DNA of 64,000 bases. Source: a bacterium. GTDB lineage: Bacteria; Chloroflexota; Dormibacteria; Aeolococcales; Bog-877. Shown here in pieces: positions 17,490-26,987 of this stretch (position 1 is its first letter; each line of letters opens with the position of its first letter). Under the pieces are notes generated by a model. It searched no databases. It was not told where the DNA came from and saw only the letters and a list, made by a program, of their open reading frames with translations. Location of the stretch: assembly GCA_021795235.1 (NCBI GenBank), contig JAJYPP010000003.1:1-64000 (forward strand). The letters are read 5' to 3'. The position numbers were made by a program, and so were the translations under genes.

Positions 17490-19129
17490 CATTGAAGAGC
17501 GATCCGCAGTGGTACCGCGACGCGGTCATCTACGAGGTGTTCTGCCGCGGGTTTTACGACAGCGATGGAGACGGCGTGGGCGACCTGGCCGGGCTCACGA
17601 CCAAGCTCGACTACCTCCATTGGTTGGGGATCGACTGCATATGGCTGCTGCCGCTATTCCCGTCGCCCCTGCGCGACGGTGGCTACGACATATCGGACTT
17701 CTATCAGGTCCACCCCGACTACGGCACGGTGGAGGATTTTAGGGCGCTGATAGCAGCCGCCCACGAGCGCGGCATCAGGGTCATTTCGGATCTGGTCATG
17801 AACCACACCAGTGATCAGCATCCCTGGTTTGAGGAGTCGCGCCAAGGCCCAGACTCCCCCCGCCGCGACTGGTACGTCTGGAGCGACACCGCAGCTCGCT
17901 ACCGGGATGCCCGGGTCATCTTCGTGGACACGGAGACCTCCAACTGGACCTGGGACGACCGGGCGGGAGCCTATTACTGGCACCGGTTCTTCCGCCATCA
18001 GCCCGACCTCAACTACGACAACCCCCAAGTCCAGGAGGCGATGCTGGATGTGGTCCGCTTCTGGCTGCGGCTGGGCTTGGATGGGCTTCGCCTGGACGCG
18101 GTCCCCTACCTGTTCGAGCGCGAGGGCACCAACTGCGAAAACCTGCCCGAGACCCACGCCTTCCTGAAGCACCTGCGGACCGAGGTCGATCGCGAATTCC
18201 CCGATCGGGTGCTGCTCGCCGAGGCCAACCAATGGCCCGAGGACGTCAGGGACTACTTCGGCGACGGCGACGAGTGCCAGATGTGTTTTCACTTCCCCTT
18301 GATGCCGCGCATGTTCATGGCCCTGCGCCAGGAGCAGCGCTACCCCATCACCGAGATTCTCAGCCGCACCCCGCCCATCCCCTCCAACTGCCAGTGGGGC
18401 ATCTTCTTACGAAATCATGACGAGCTGACCCTGGAGATGGTCACCGACAGCGAACGCGACTACATGTACGCGGAGTACGCCAGGGACCCGCGCATGAAGT
18501 TGAACGTGGGTATCCGGCGTCGCCTGGCCCCGCTGCTGGGGAACGGGCGGCGCCAGATGGAACTCTTCTACGGGCTGCTGCTCTCGTTGCCCGGAACTCC
18601 GATCCTCTACTACGGGGACGAGATAGGGATGGGCGACAACATCTACGTGGGCGATCGAGACGGGGTGCGCACTCCCATGCAGTGGAACGCCGACCGCAAC
18701 GCCGGCTTCTCGACCGCCGACTTCGCACAGCTCTATCTGCCACCACTCATGGACCCGCTCTACGGGTATCAGGCCTGCAATGTGGAACAGCAGCTGCGCA
18801 GCCAGAGCTCTCTGCTGCAGTGGTTGCGGCGCTTCCTGCAGGTGCGCCAGGCGCACCCGGTCTTCGGACGCGGAGAGTTCCAGGTGCTTGAACTCAATAA
18901 CCCCTCGGTCTTCGCGTTCGTGCGATCCTCGCCGGATGAGGTGGTGCTCTCCGTGAACAATCTCTCCCGGTTCTCCCAGCCCGCGACCTTGGACCTCGCC
19001 CAGTTCGCCGGCAAGGTGCCGGTCGAGCTGGTGGGCCGGGTGCCCTTCCCCGCCATCGATGAGCAGCCGTATCCCCTGGCGATGGGGCCACACGGCTTCT
19101 ACTGGTTTCGAATCGAGGACCCCGTTTGA
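17486..19129 (+). CDS. treS: Trehalose synthase TreS (maltose alpha-D-glucosyltransferase)
   Basis: TreS interconverts trehalose and maltose in the cytoplasm, feeding maltose to the kinase encoded next. The GH13 motifs are complete: [42 protein letters not shown] (nucleophile Asp, about residue 203), [12 protein letters not shown] (acid Glu) and [13 protein letters not shown]. The [12 protein letters not shown] block is diagnostic for TreS over other amylases. The 547 aa carry no fused maltokinase domain, in contrast to TreS-Mak fusions. ATG at 17486 overlaps the glgE stop (ATGA). Confidence 0.95.
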   Translation: MTLKSDPQWYRDAVIYEVFCRGFYDSDGDGVGDLAGLTTKLDYLHWLGIDCIWLLPLFPSPLRDGGYDISDFYQVHPDYGTVEDFRALIAAAHERGIRVISDLVMNHTSDQHPWFEESRQGPDSPRRDWYVWSDTAARYRDARVIFVDTETSNWTWDDRAGAYYWHRFFRHQPDLNYDNPQVQEAMLDVVRFWLRLGLDGLRLDAVPYLFEREGTNCENLPETHAFLKHLRTEVDREFPDRVLLAEANQWPEDVRDYFGDGDECQMCFHFPLMPRMFMALRQEQRYPITEILSRTPPIPSNCQWGIFLRNHDELTLEMVTDSERDYMYAEYARDPRMKLNVGIRRRLAPLLGNGRRQMELFYGLLLSLPGTPILYYGDEIGMGDNIYVGDRDGVRTPMQWNADRNAGFSTADFAQLYLPPLMDPLYGYQACNVEQQLRSQSSLLQWLRRFLQVRQAHPVFGRGEFQVLELNNPSVFAFVRSSPDEVVLSVNNLSRFSQPATLDLAQFAGKVPVELVGRVPFPAIDEQPYPLAMGPHGFYWFRIEDPV

Positions 19130-20658
19130 CCTTGCCGTTGGATTCCGCCCAGCTCGAACCCATCTGGGACATGCTGCTGCCGCAGCTACCCGAACAGCGT
19201 TGGTTCGCTGATAAGCAGAGGCAGCCCACGGGACTCCGACCGCGCACCATCTTCTGGCTACGGCGCGAGCTGCCGGCGGTGCTGCTGGCCCTGGTGGATG
19301 TCGACTTCGCAGACGGTGGGTCAGCCAGCTACCAGCTTCCCCTGGGGGTCCGTTCCGGACCGCCGCCGGTTTCGGCCACGCCCCAGTTTCTTTTCGCCGA
19401 GCTGCCCCCGGCCGATGGCGGCGAGGCGATGGTGCTGTTGGACGCCCTGGCCGATTCCGAACTGGCGGGGGTGCTGCTCACCGCCCTGGTCAGTGTGGCA
19501 GCCGTACCTGGGGACCCCGCCGGCCAGCTGGCCTGCAGGGTGCTTCGCGAGGGCTTCCAGATCGAGGAGAGCGCCACTTCCGCCCGAACGCTCTCCCTGG
19601 AGCAGAGCAACTCCCTGGTCGTCTACGAGGAACGGCTACTGCTCAAGGTATTCCGCCGACTGTGGGGGGGGGTCAACCCCGAGCTGCAGCTTCTGGAGGC
19701 CCTGGATCGGTCTGGCTTCTCAGGCATCGCCAGACCGTGGCTGGCACTGCAGGCCACGATTGCCGGAGAGACCCACTCCCTGGGAATGCTCCAGACCTAC
19801 CTCCGCAACGGCACCGATGGCTTCACGCTGGCGCTGACCTCACTTCGGGACCTGCAGGCCGACCTCCTGCTCGACGCCGACGGCGAGGTGCCCAGCAAGG
19901 AGCTGTGCGACGACGCGGTCAGGTCTCAAGGCGGCTCCTTCACGGCCGCCGCCCGCGAGATGGGAACGCTCACCGCGCAAATGCATCTTGCGCTCGCCAG
20001 TTCTGAGGTGGAGCACTCGCTTAGGGCGCGCCCCCTCGACCAGTCGGATCTCCGCCAAGCCCAGGCGCGCATCGAGCACGATCTGACGGCCCTGCTCGGT
20101 GATCCTGACCCCCGGCTGGAGCCCCTGCGGGTAAACCGGGCCCGGCTCCGGAATATGCTGCGGCGCGTGGGACAGGACAAGCCCGAGGGTCTGGCCATCC
20201 GAGTGCACGGTGACCTCCATCTCGGCCAGCTGCTGAGAACCGATGTTGGGTGGCACGTGCTCGATTTCGAGGGACGGCCCGCGATCTCGGTGGCCGAGCG
20301 CTCGGCCCACGGCAGTCCGCTTCAGGACGTCGCCGGCATGTTGCGCTCCTTCGACTATGCGGCCGCCGTGGCCCTCCGCCAGCAGGCACACCCTGATGAG
20401 GCCACGGCGCGCACCCTGGCTCCGTACGGGAGAAGTTGGGCCGCAATCATGCGCGCCGAATTCTGGGATGCCTACCTCAACGAGCCTGGAGTCCCGGCCC
20501 TGATCGGTCCATCGCAGTCCTTCCAGAAGGACCTGCTGACGGTGCTGGAAATTGGCCAGGCCCTCTACGAGGTCGCCTACGAGCTCCGCAGTCGGCCAGA
20601 GTGGCTCACAATCCCACTTGAGGGTATCGCCAGACTCGTTCATGGAGCGGCCTTGTGA
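19126..20658 (+). CDS. mak: Maltokinase (Mak/Pep2)
   Basis: Maltokinase phosphorylates maltose to alpha-maltose-1-phosphate, the donor for GlgE. The N-terminal cap domain starts with [11 protein letters not shown]. The kinase-like fold is marked by [18 protein letters not shown] for ATP binding, [14 protein letters not shown] for the catalytic loop (HGDLHLGQ, about residue 362) and VLDFEGRPA for metal binding. At 510 aa it is somewhat longer than the mycobacterial protein. It starts with TTG overlapping the treS stop (TTGA), a rare start that suggests coupled translation. Confidence 0.92.
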   Translation: MTLPLDSAQLEPIWDMLLPQLPEQRWFADKQRQPTGLRPRTIFWLRRELPAVLLALVDVDFADGGSASYQLPLGVRSGPPPVSATPQFLFAELPPADGGEAMVLLDALADSELAGVLLTALVSVAAVPGDPAGQLACRVLREGFQIEESATSARTLSLEQSNSLVVYEERLLLKVFRRLWGGVNPELQLLEALDRSGFSGIARPWLALQATIAGETHSLGMLQTYLRNGTDGFTLALTSLRDLQADLLLDADGEVPSKELCDDAVRSQGGSFTAAAREMGTLTAQMHLALASSEVEHSLRARPLDQSDLRQAQARIEHDLTALLGDPDPRLEPLRVNRARLRNMLRRVGQDKPEGLAIRVHGDLHLGQLLRTDVGWHVLDFEGRPAISVAERSAHGSPLQDVAGMLRSFDYAAAVALRQQAHPDEATARTLAPYGRSWAAIMRAEFWDAYLNEPGVPALIGPSQSFQKDLLTVLEIGQALYEVAYELRSRPEWLTIPLEGIARLVHGAAL

Positions 20659-22889
20659 AGGTAGTCGATTCCACCTTTCCGGACCCCGACTCGCTGGGCC
20701 TCATCACCCAGGCTCGGTTCGACGACCCCCACGCCCTGCTGGGCTTCCATCGCAATCCCACCGGCGCCACCGTCTTGAGCTTCAGGCCCGACCTCCCCGC
20801 CCTGGCCTGCCGACTGGGCGAGGATCTGATCCCATCCCGCCCTGTACCCGGTCCCCCAGGATTCCATCAGATCCTGCTTGACCATCGCCAGGCGGATCTT
20901 GCCGAGCGCCTGTTGAGCGTGGGCGAGCAGGCGTACCAGCTGATGTCGGGAGAGGCCCGAGCTGAAGGCTGGGCCGATCCGTACTCCCTCTCCCCCACGC
21001 TGGGACCGACCGACATCCACCTGCTGGCGGAGGGCCGCGATCGTTTTCTCTACCGCCATCTCGGCGCCCATCCCAGGCGCCATCAGGGGGTTGACGGGAC
21101 AGCTTTCGCCGTGTGGGCACCCAACGCCACCGGGGTGCGGGTGGTGGGGGACTTCAGTGGCTGGGACGCGAGCTGGCTGCCAATGCGGAACCTGGGCTCC
21201 AGCGGCTTCTGGGAACTCTTCATCCCCGGAGTAGGCGCGGGAGCGCTCTACAAGTTCTGGGTGTTCCATCCGGACGGCGGGGCTGTGTACAAGGCCGATC
21301 CCTGCGGTCAGGCCATGGAGGTGCCCCCTCGCACCGCCAGCGTGGTGGCCAGCTCCAACTTCAGCTGGAGCGACCAGGGTTGGTTGCAATCCCGGGCGGC
21401 GGCCGACCCTCTGGAGCGGCCGATCAGCGTCTACGAGGTCCACCTGGGCTCATGGCGCCGCGGGGGTGAGGACGGCGGGCGGCTGCTCACTTACCTGGAG
21501 GTGGCCGAGCAGCTGGGCGACTACTGCGCCGAGATGGGATTCACCCATGTCGAGCTGATGCCGGTGGCGGAGCATCCCTTCGGAGGCTCCTGGGGCTACC
21601 AGGTGAGCGGCTACTTCGCACCCACCGCCCGTTACGGATCTCCCGACGACCTCCGCCACATGGTCGATCGTCTCCACCAGCGCCAGATCGGGGTGATCCT
21701 GGACTGGGTCCCCGCCCATTTCCCCAGGGACGAATTCGCCCTCAGCCACTTTGACGGCACCGCCCTCTATGAACACCTTGACCCTAGACTCGGGGTCCAC
21801 CCGGACTGGAACACCGCCATCTTCAACTACGGCCGCCGGGAGGTGCGCAATTTCCTGGTCGCCAACGCGCTCTACTGGTTCGACGAGTTCCATGTGGACG
21901 GGCTGCGGGTCGATGCGGTGGCCTCCATGCTCTATCTGGACTACAGCCGGAAGGAGGGCGAGTGGCTTCCCAATCGATTCGGGGGCCGCGAGAATCTGGA
22001 AGCCGTGGAGCTGTTGCGCGAGGTGAACTCGCTGGTCTATCACGATCAACCGGGGGCCCTGATGGTGGCCGAGGAGTCGACCTCATGGCCGGGGGTCAGC
22101 CGCCCCACCTACTCTGGAGGGCTCGGGTTCGGACTGAAGTGGAACATGGGCTGGATGCACGACACTCTTGACTACTTCTCCAATGACCCCGTCTACCGGC
22201 GTTACCACCACAACACCCTGACGTTCAGCCTGATGTATGCGTGGAGTGAGAATTTCATGCTGCCGCTCTCCCACGACGAGGTCGTCCACGGGAAGGGCTC
22301 CCTGCTGGCCAAGATGCCGGGAGACGATTGGCAGAAGTTCGCTAACCTGCGCGCTCTGCTGGCCTACCAGTGGGCCCATCCCGGGAAGAAGTTGATCTTC
22401 ATGGGCCAGGAATGGGGTCAGCGCGCGGAATGGGACGCCGATCAACAGCTGGACTGGTTCCTGCTGGAGCAGCCGTTCCACAAGGGCCTCCAGCAGCTGG
22501 TCCGCGACCTGAACCGGGTCTATCGCCGAGAGCCGGCCCTGCACCAGCGCGACTTCACCCCGGAGGGCTTCCGGTGGATCGATGCCAGCAATGCTGACGC
22601 CAATGTGATCGCCTTCGTGCGCTTTGCAGCGGACGGCCAGCGCCACGTGGCCTGTCTCTGCAATCTCTCACCTGTCCCCCGGCACGGTTATAGGATCGGG
22701 CTCCCCGGCCCGGGTCCCTACCAGGAGGTTCTGAACACCGACAGTGGTTACTACCAGGGTAGTAACCAGGGCAACCTGGGCGAGATCCGCGCTGACGGGT
22801 TGCCCTGGCACGGCCTGCCCAACTCCGCGGTGGTGACCCTGCCACCTCTGGCCACGGTGTGGATCGCGCCGGCCAGTCAGGAGCGCTGA
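20655..22889 (+). CDS. glgB: 1,4-alpha-glucan branching enzyme GlgB
   Basis: GlgB introduces alpha-1,6 branches into the glucan made by GlgE. Two CBM48-like N-terminal modules (AWADPYSLSPTLGPTDIHLL... and GTAFAVWAPNATGVRVVGDF) precede the GH13_9 barrel. Key motifs are YEVHLGSWRR, GYQVSGYFAPTARYGSPDD, DGLRVDAVASMLYLDY with the nucleophile Asp (about residue 418), LMVAEESTSWPGV with the acid Glu, and LPLSHDEVVHGKGSLL. The 744 aa are normal. GTG at 20655 overlaps the mak stop (GTGA). The 3' end overlaps the convergent hydrolase by 13 nt. Confidence 0.95.
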   Translation: MKVVDSTFPDPDSLGLITQARFDDPHALLGFHRNPTGATVLSFRPDLPALACRLGEDLIPSRPVPGPPGFHQILLDHRQADLAERLLSVGEQAYQLMSGEARAEGWADPYSLSPTLGPTDIHLLAEGRDRFLYRHLGAHPRRHQGVDGTAFAVWAPNATGVRVVGDFSGWDASWLPMRNLGSSGFWELFIPGVGAGALYKFWVFHPDGGAVYKADPCGQAMEVPPRTASVVASSNFSWSDQGWLQSRAAADPLERPISVYEVHLGSWRRGGEDGGRLLTYLEVAEQLGDYCAEMGFTHVELMPVAEHPFGGSWGYQVSGYFAPTARYGSPDDLRHMVDRLHQRQIGVILDWVPAHFPRDEFALSHFDGTALYEHLDPRLGVHPDWNTAIFNYGRREVRNFLVANALYWFDEFHVDGLRVDAVASMLYLDYSRKEGEWLPNRFGGRENLEAVELLREVNSLVYHDQPGALMVAEESTSWPGVSRPTYSGGLGFGLKWNMGWMHDTLDYFSNDPVYRRYHHNTLTFSLMYAWSENFMLPLSHDEVVHGKGSLLAKMPGDDWQKFANLRALLAYQWAHPGKKLIFMGQEWGQRAEWDADQQLDWFLLEQPFHKGLQQLVRDLNRVYRREPALHQRDFTPEGFRWIDASNADANVIAFVRFAADGQRHVACLCNLSPVPRHGYRIGLPGPGPYQEVLNTDSGYYQGSNQGNLGEIRADGLPWHGLPNSAVVTLPPLATVWIAPASQER

Positions 22890-24229
22890 GGGTCTGCCGC
22901 CGCCGCTCCAAACGGCTTGGGCTCGCGGGTCATCGGATAGGTAGCCCGATACATCTTCTCCACTCCACCGTCTTCGCCCCGCACTATCCGCAGCTCCTCC
23001 CCTCGCTCCGGCCCGGACGCGCACAGGTACAGGTCCGGCCCCACCTCCTGGTAACGCTCCCAGTCCGCCCCCTCCGGCGCGTCCGCGGGAATGGAGACCA
23101 GCGCACCCTCCCGCCAGCTGAAGACCCATTCATTCCACTCCGACCACCACCTTCCCAGCAGCGGCCTCACCGTGTCGGGCACAGGCGGCCCCGGCATCCA
23201 GGTACGGCCCGCGTCGCGCTCGGTCAGGATATTCAGCGCCTCGGCCGCCAGCGCTCCGATCCGGAGGGAAGCGGTGGAATTGGTCACGACCGCGACCCCG
23301 CTGTCGTGTCCTGGCGAACTGAAGCAGGCCGCCAGGAAGCCGGGCATTGAGCCGGTGTGCCCGTGGTAGACGCGGTCTCCACTGCGCATCAGCATCAGGC
23401 CCAGGCCCCAGGCCAGCCGCCATCCATCCAGGTCGGCCAGCACCCGCGGCGCCCGCATGGCCTGGAGCACCTCTGACCGCAGGACCTCGGCATGGCCGCA
23501 ATTGAGAAAGTTCGACCACGTTCCCAGATCTGCGGCCGTGCTCCAGATCTGGGCTGCGGGGGCGATCCCCTGGCTGTCGACCGCGGGCTCCTCCGCGACC
23601 TCATCGGAGTACGGGGAGACCGCGTAGCCGGTGGCTCTGGGAGAAGTCGGCCGGAGGGTGGTCCGGTTCATGCCCAGGGGCCGGAGAAGGCGCCGGTGGA
23701 TGTACTCCTCCCAACTGAGTCCGGAGATCTGCGCCACCATCTCCCCGAGCAGGGCGTAGGCCAGATTGGAGTAGTGCCACCAGCTTCCGGCGGGGTAGAG
23801 GCGACGAGCGTCGGCGGCGCTCTGCGGCAGTTCGTCGCGGGTGGGCAAGACCAGGGTCTCCCAGACCTCTCCCACCGGCTCGCGCTGCAAGCCCGACGTG
23901 TGCGACAGGAGGGCCGAGACCTGGAGGTCTGGATGCGGCGCCTTCGGCCAGTGCTGGCCGAGGGTGTCATTCAGGTCGAGCCTTCCCGCTTCCACCAGCT
24001 GCATGACAGCAACCGCGGTCAGCGTCTTGGTGATCGAACCAATCCGATACTGAACATCGGACCCCGCCGCCAGACCAGAGTCCAAGTCGGCCAGGCCGGC
24101 GGTGAAGGCGCCCACCTGCTGACCTCTTTCCTGCACCACCATGACCAGGCTGGGCAGCCTCCGCTTCAGCTGAGTCGAGGTCACCAAGCTTTGCAGTCGG
24201 CGAATGGTGGCGGCATCCAACCCTTCCAT
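22877..24229 (-). CDS. Serine hydrolase of the class C beta-lactamase / D-Ala-D-Ala carboxypeptidase fold
   Basis: This 450-aa protein has the three signatures of the beta-lactamase-related family: RIGSITKTLTAVAVMQL (S-x-x-K nucleophile), WWHYSNLAYALLGEM (Y-x-N) and VYHGHTGSMPGF (H-x-G). No signal peptide is visible, so it is probably cytoplasmic, like many esterase-type members. A beta-sheet C-terminal domain of about 100 residues follows the catalytic part. The substrate is unknown; it could be a peptidase, an esterase or an amidase. It starts with ATG at 24229 and is divergent from the split-barrel protein at 24277, with 47 nt between them. Confidence 0.8.
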   Translation of the reverse strand: MEGLDAATIRRLQSLVTSTQLKRRLPSLVMVVQERGQQVGAFTAGLADLDSGLAAGSDVQYRIGSITKTLTAVAVMQLVEAGRLDLNDTLGQHWPKAPHPDLQVSALLSHTSGLQREPVGEVWETLVLPTRDELPQSAADARRLYPAGSWWHYSNLAYALLGEMVAQISGLSWEEYIHRRLLRPLGMNRTTLRPTSPRATGYAVSPYSDEVAEEPAVDSQGIAPAAQIWSTAADLGTWSNFLNCGHAEVLRSEVLQAMRAPRVLADLDGWRLAWGLGLMLMRSGDRVYHGHTGSMPGFLAACFSSPGHDSGVAVVTNSTASLRIGALAAEALNILTERDAGRTWMPGPPVPDTVRPLLGRWWSEWNEWVFSWREGALVSIPADAPEGADWERYQEVGPDLYLCASGPERGEELRIVRGEDGGVEKMYRATYPMTREPKPFGAAAADPQRS

Positions 24230-24276
24230 CAGCGGCCAGTTTACCGGCGGCAGCTGGCCCTGACATCATTGCCGAC

Positions 24277-24804
24277 ATGGTCCACCTCCCCGACAACGGC
24301 CCAGACGAGCTGGAGCGCCTGCTGCGGCGATCGTGGGCCCGGGCCGGCCTGGGCCTGCGCGCCGCTTGGCCGGAGGGAACCCGCCTCAGCGCCTCTCAGA
24401 TCCTCCGATTCTTGTTGGGGCAGCGGTTCTGCGCACTTGCCTTCGCGGGCGACCGGGTCCATGTGATCCCAGTCTCATTTCACATGGATCTCAGCGGTCT
24501 GACGCTCATACCGGCTGGCGAACAAGCCCGGCGCATGAGCCACCTCGCGCTCCACCCGTGGGCAGCCGTCCTGGTAGGGCCGGAGTCCGCCCCTGGACAT
24601 CGAGTCGTCCGGGTCGAGGGGCCATCAAGGGCGGTGGCAACCACCGACCTGCCCGCGGCGGTCCTAGGCGGTGCTGAGACCAAGCTGGGGGACCTCAGCT
24701 GGTGTGCCAGCTGGCTCCAGATCCAGCCATCCTCCGTGCTGGGATGGGGGGTGGTGGAGAATCCCGGTCACTCCGCCGGCAGCAGCAGTCGTTCGCCGGG
24801 GTAG
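24277..24804 (+). CDS. Pyridoxamine 5'-phosphate oxidase-like flavin split-barrel protein
   Basis: The central part has the FMN-binding split-barrel pattern: LLGQRFCALAFAGDRVHVIPV, then a beta strand with LIPAGEQARRMSHLALHPWAAVLV, and HRVVRVEGPSRAV. This family includes F420- or FMN-dependent reductases and heme oxygenase-like members, and the cofactor cannot be told from sequence. ATG at 24277. The 175-aa protein ends within the end of the convergent LysM gene, a 37-nt overlap, so its last residues may not be functional. Confidence 0.62.
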   Translation: MVHLPDNGPDELERLLRRSWARAGLGLRAAWPEGTRLSASQILRFLLGQRFCALAFAGDRVHVIPVSFHMDLSGLTLIPAGEQARRMSHLALHPWAAVLVGPESAPGHRVVRVEGPSRAVATTDLPAAVLGGAETKLGDLSWCASWLQIQPSSVLGWGVVENPGHSAGSSSRSPG

Positions 24805-25091
24805 ATGTAGTCAGTCTGAAGGTGGTTGGCGGTCTTGATGTCGTAGACGGCCTGGCGTGGATCGGTCTGGGGATAGTGGCGCGACGCGATCGACCACAGA
24901 CTCTGCCCCTGAGCAACCGACACCCACAGCCCCGCTCCGCGCTGGCTGCCCAGCACACCACTGGTCATGAGACCACCCACCAGGGCCGCAAGGACCAGGA
25001 AGCGCACGACGAGTCTGCGCTCGCGCTGCCATGGCGGTCTCCGCCCCCGGGTTCGGGTACAGCTGTCTCCGCGCGGCGTGATATGGAACAT
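24768..25091 (-). CDS. LysM-domain membrane protein, YneA/ChiZ-like SOS division inhibitor
   Basis: One transmembrane helix (VVRFLVLAALVGGLMTSGVL) is followed directly by a LysM domain: VAQGQSLWSIASRHYPQTD and YIYPGERLLLP. This is the architecture of Bacillus YneA and mycobacterial ChiZ, LysM proteins encoded near lexA that delay cell division during the SOS response. A consensus promoter (TTGACA-17-TATACT) and a perfect GAAC-N4-GTTC box sit at its 5' end, and lexA lies 1.9 kb away. ATG at 25091 lies almost at the predicted transcript start, so the message may be leaderless; GTG at 25007 would give a shorter protein. The function is inferred from architecture and context. Confidence 0.78.
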   Translation of the reverse strand: MFHITPRGDSCTRTRGRRPPWQRERRLVVRFLVLAALVGGLMTSGVLGSQRGAGLWVSVAQGQSLWSIASRHYPQTDPRQAVYDIKTANHLQTDYIYPGERLLLPAE

Positions 25092-25097
25092 GGGTTC
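25086..25097 (-). promoter_or_regulatory. LexA (SOS) box at the LysM gene
   Basis: GAACATGGGTTC is a perfect GAAC-N4-GTTC half-site pair, the core of Gram-positive and actinobacterial LexA boxes. It covers the predicted transcription start of the LysM gene, a good place for repression. An overlapping dyad, GTTCGC-N6-GCGAAC, occupies 25094-25111. Confidence 0.78.
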
Positions 25098-25099
25098 GC

Positions 25100-25128
25100 A
25101 GTATAGCGAACAGACGTACCGCTGTCAA
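25100..25128 (-). promoter_or_regulatory. Consensus sigma-70-type promoter of the LysM gene
   Basis: On the minus strand TTGACA (25128-25123) is followed after exactly 17 nt by TATACT (25105-25100). This is the best consensus promoter I see in the window. Such a strong promoter fits a gene that is tightly repressed and then sharply induced. Confidence 0.85.
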
Positions 25129-25251
25129 GCCGAGTCCCATTTGTCGAACCAAACCACCTGCCGCGACGTCCGCTCCTCACCGAGGTCCGACCGCCTGAGC
25201 ACTGCTAACCGGCTCTTGTGGTCTGGTCCGGAGTGCCGGAGCTGAACAGCT

Positions 25252-26586
25252 TCAGCCGACTCGGGCGAAGACGCTGAGCCGGAGATGCCGAAGTATCATC
25301 GCCCGCTCAACGAACACGGAGTAAGAGGGATAGACGTCTTGTCGGACCAAAGCCGGCTGAGAGTTGGCGTAGTGGGCCACCAGCCGGACTGCGACCTCTC
25401 GCTGCTTGTGAAGGTCCTGGCCCGCGATCAGACCGGAGTGCAACGACAGACCGATCTGGAGGCCCACAAGGACAGCCGCACCCGAAAGCGCCAAGGTTGG
25501 TACGGCGCTCTTCTTCCGAAGCAGCCGCCAGGCCTCCAAGGCGCCCAGCCAAACTCCTGCCAACAGCCACAGATTGAATACCACATACCGGCCACTGGCG
25601 GCGTAAGGCACCCCTTCTCCGGCTCTTCCTAAGGTATTGAGCAGGTCCACCACCAATCCCAACGTGATGATCGCGATGGCGACCGCCATCTCGGGCGCTG
25701 GCCGCAGTCGGTAGGCGACAAAGTAGATCGCCGCCACCGCCGCCAGAATGACGATCCCGAGGACGGACAGCGTCCTCTGGTCGAGGTGGAGCAGGCTGGA
25801 CTGCGGCACCGCGCTCCCAACCAGGAGGGCCAGGTAGTGCAGCGACAGGAGTGGCTGAGACAAGGCGGACCCCACCCCGCCGCCCCCGGTCAGAGCCCAG
25901 TTGAATCCGACCAGATACAAGGCCGAGGTGGCAAGACCAGCCCCGGTCCACAGGAGAATCTGGCGCTGAGAGCGGTGTCGAACGACAAAATAGGCGATCC
26001 CAGCCGGCCAGATGGCCAGCCCCTGGATCGACGAGTACGAGCCGATCACGGCCACCAGCACCGCCAGTCCCAGCAGCCACGGTCTATCGGAGCTGCGCTC
26101 CAGCAACCACATCGCCAGCGCGAAGGAGGCGATCACCATGTAGATGGCGACCGCGAACCCCTGCAGGGAGATTGTGAACTGGGCCAGGCTGAGCAAGACA
26201 AGTGCTGCGGGCACCAGGCCCCAGGACCACCCGCCCGCAGTGGTGCGGTGCAGCCGCCAGATCAGCACTATCGCCGCCAGCAGGAGCGCCGCGCTGGCGT
26301 ACATCTCGACGGTGGTGTTGAAGTGCGAGGTCAACTCCAGCACCAGCAACACCAGATACGCGAACAACATCCGATTCTCGTTGTGCTGCGCCCAGAGCAT
26401 GTTGATGCTCAGCTGACCGTGGTGAACGCTCGCGAGCAGCGTGACCATGTGCCACTCGTCCTCGAAGGGGACGTTGACCCCATAGGCATGGACGAACCAC
26501 AGATAGAGACCTGCCATGGCCCCGCAGATCACTGCCGGCCCGAGCCAGCTCCGCGATCCCGATTCCCGGCTCCGCCCCAACAGCAT
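25252..26586 (-). CDS. Polytopic membrane protein, glycosyltransferase-like, unknown function
   Basis: About eleven hydrophobic helices run through the protein. The first extracytoplasmic loop carries VNVPFEDEWHMVTLLAS, with an acidic E-D-E pair like the catalytic loop of GT-C or ArnT-type glycosyltransferases. The C-terminal region ends in a soluble tail. This suggests a lipid-linked sugar transferase or a DUF of that class, but I cannot name it. The frame is open back to 26724, yet that part runs through an IS-like hairpin at 26689-26710, so ATG at 26586 (444 aa) is preferred. It sits between lexA and the LysM gene, which are usually direct neighbours. Confidence 0.6.
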   Translation of the reverse strand: MLLGRSRESGSRSWLGPAVICGAMAGLYLWFVHAYGVNVPFEDEWHMVTLLASVHHGQLSINMLWAQHNENRMLFAYLVLLVLELTSHFNTTVEMYASAALLLAAIVLIWRLHRTTAGGWSWGLVPAALVLLSLAQFTISLQGFAVAIYMVIASFALAMWLLERSSDRPWLLGLAVLVAVIGSYSSIQGLAIWPAGIAYFVVRHRSQRQILLWTGAGLATSALYLVGFNWALTGGGGVGSALSQPLLSLHYLALLVGSAVPQSSLLHLDQRTLSVLGIVILAAVAAIYFVAYRLRPAPEMAVAIAIITLGLVVDLLNTLGRAGEGVPYAASGRYVVFNLWLLAGVWLGALEAWRLLRKKSAVPTLALSGAAVLVGLQIGLSLHSGLIAGQDLHKQREVAVRLVAHYANSQPALVRQDVYPSYSVFVERAMILRHLRLSVFARVG

Positions 26587-26688
26587 CCCCCAACTCTCGC
26601 GTCTGCCAAGAAGTCGCGCGACGGCCACGGCTCCTGAGTCTCTGCGCTTCACCCGCCCAAAGTCAAAGACGAACCCAATTGACCTCCT

Positions 26689-26710
26689 CCCCACGGCTGA
26701 AGCTGGGGGG
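26689..26710. repeat. Degenerate IS200/IS605-like end hairpin
   Basis: CCCCACGGCTGAAGCTGGGGGG forms an imperfect stem and is followed by CTTGCAC. It closely resembles the end hairpins found next to IS200/IS605-family tnpB genes in high-GC bacteria. No transposase frame is left nearby, so it is a relic or a solo end. Confidence 0.5.
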
Positions 26711-26905
26711 CTTGCACTCGTCACATGGTCACCTGGACCCTGCGTTCAGGATCGGGCCTCCCACCCTCCGGCCCAGAGCGGTCTCCCGGCCGCGTCCAAG
26801 CCCCAGACAGAGCAGCGATTGCGCAAGCCAGCCCGAGGCTGAGGCCGCCACGTCAGTGGCACCACTTCAAGAACCCATAGCGCCGGGCCTCGCTCAGGCG
26901 TTTCA

Positions 26906-26962
26906 GAACAGGGGTTTGTGGCCGGCGCAGTATCGTGCTATCATCGACTCGACCATATGTTC
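26906..26962 (+). promoter_or_regulatory. lexA promoter with two imperfect LexA boxes
   Basis: TTGTGG (26916-26921) and TATCAT (26939-26944) are 17 nt apart. GAACAGGGGTTT (26906-26917) overlaps the -35 box and GACCATATGTTC (26951-26962) covers the predicted start; each differs by one base from GAAC-N4-GTTC. Weak paired sites are what autoregulated lexA promoters often show. Confidence 0.7.
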
Positions 26963-26987
26963 TCGTGGCCGGTTCAGGAGGTGCCCT

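Noticed and set aside
25094-25111. Dyad GTTCGC-N6-GCGAAC as the primary LexA site
   Set aside because: Its arms point outward (GTTC...GAAC) and the canonical GAAC-N4-GTTC overlaps it; recA has the canonical form only, so the canonical site was preferred.
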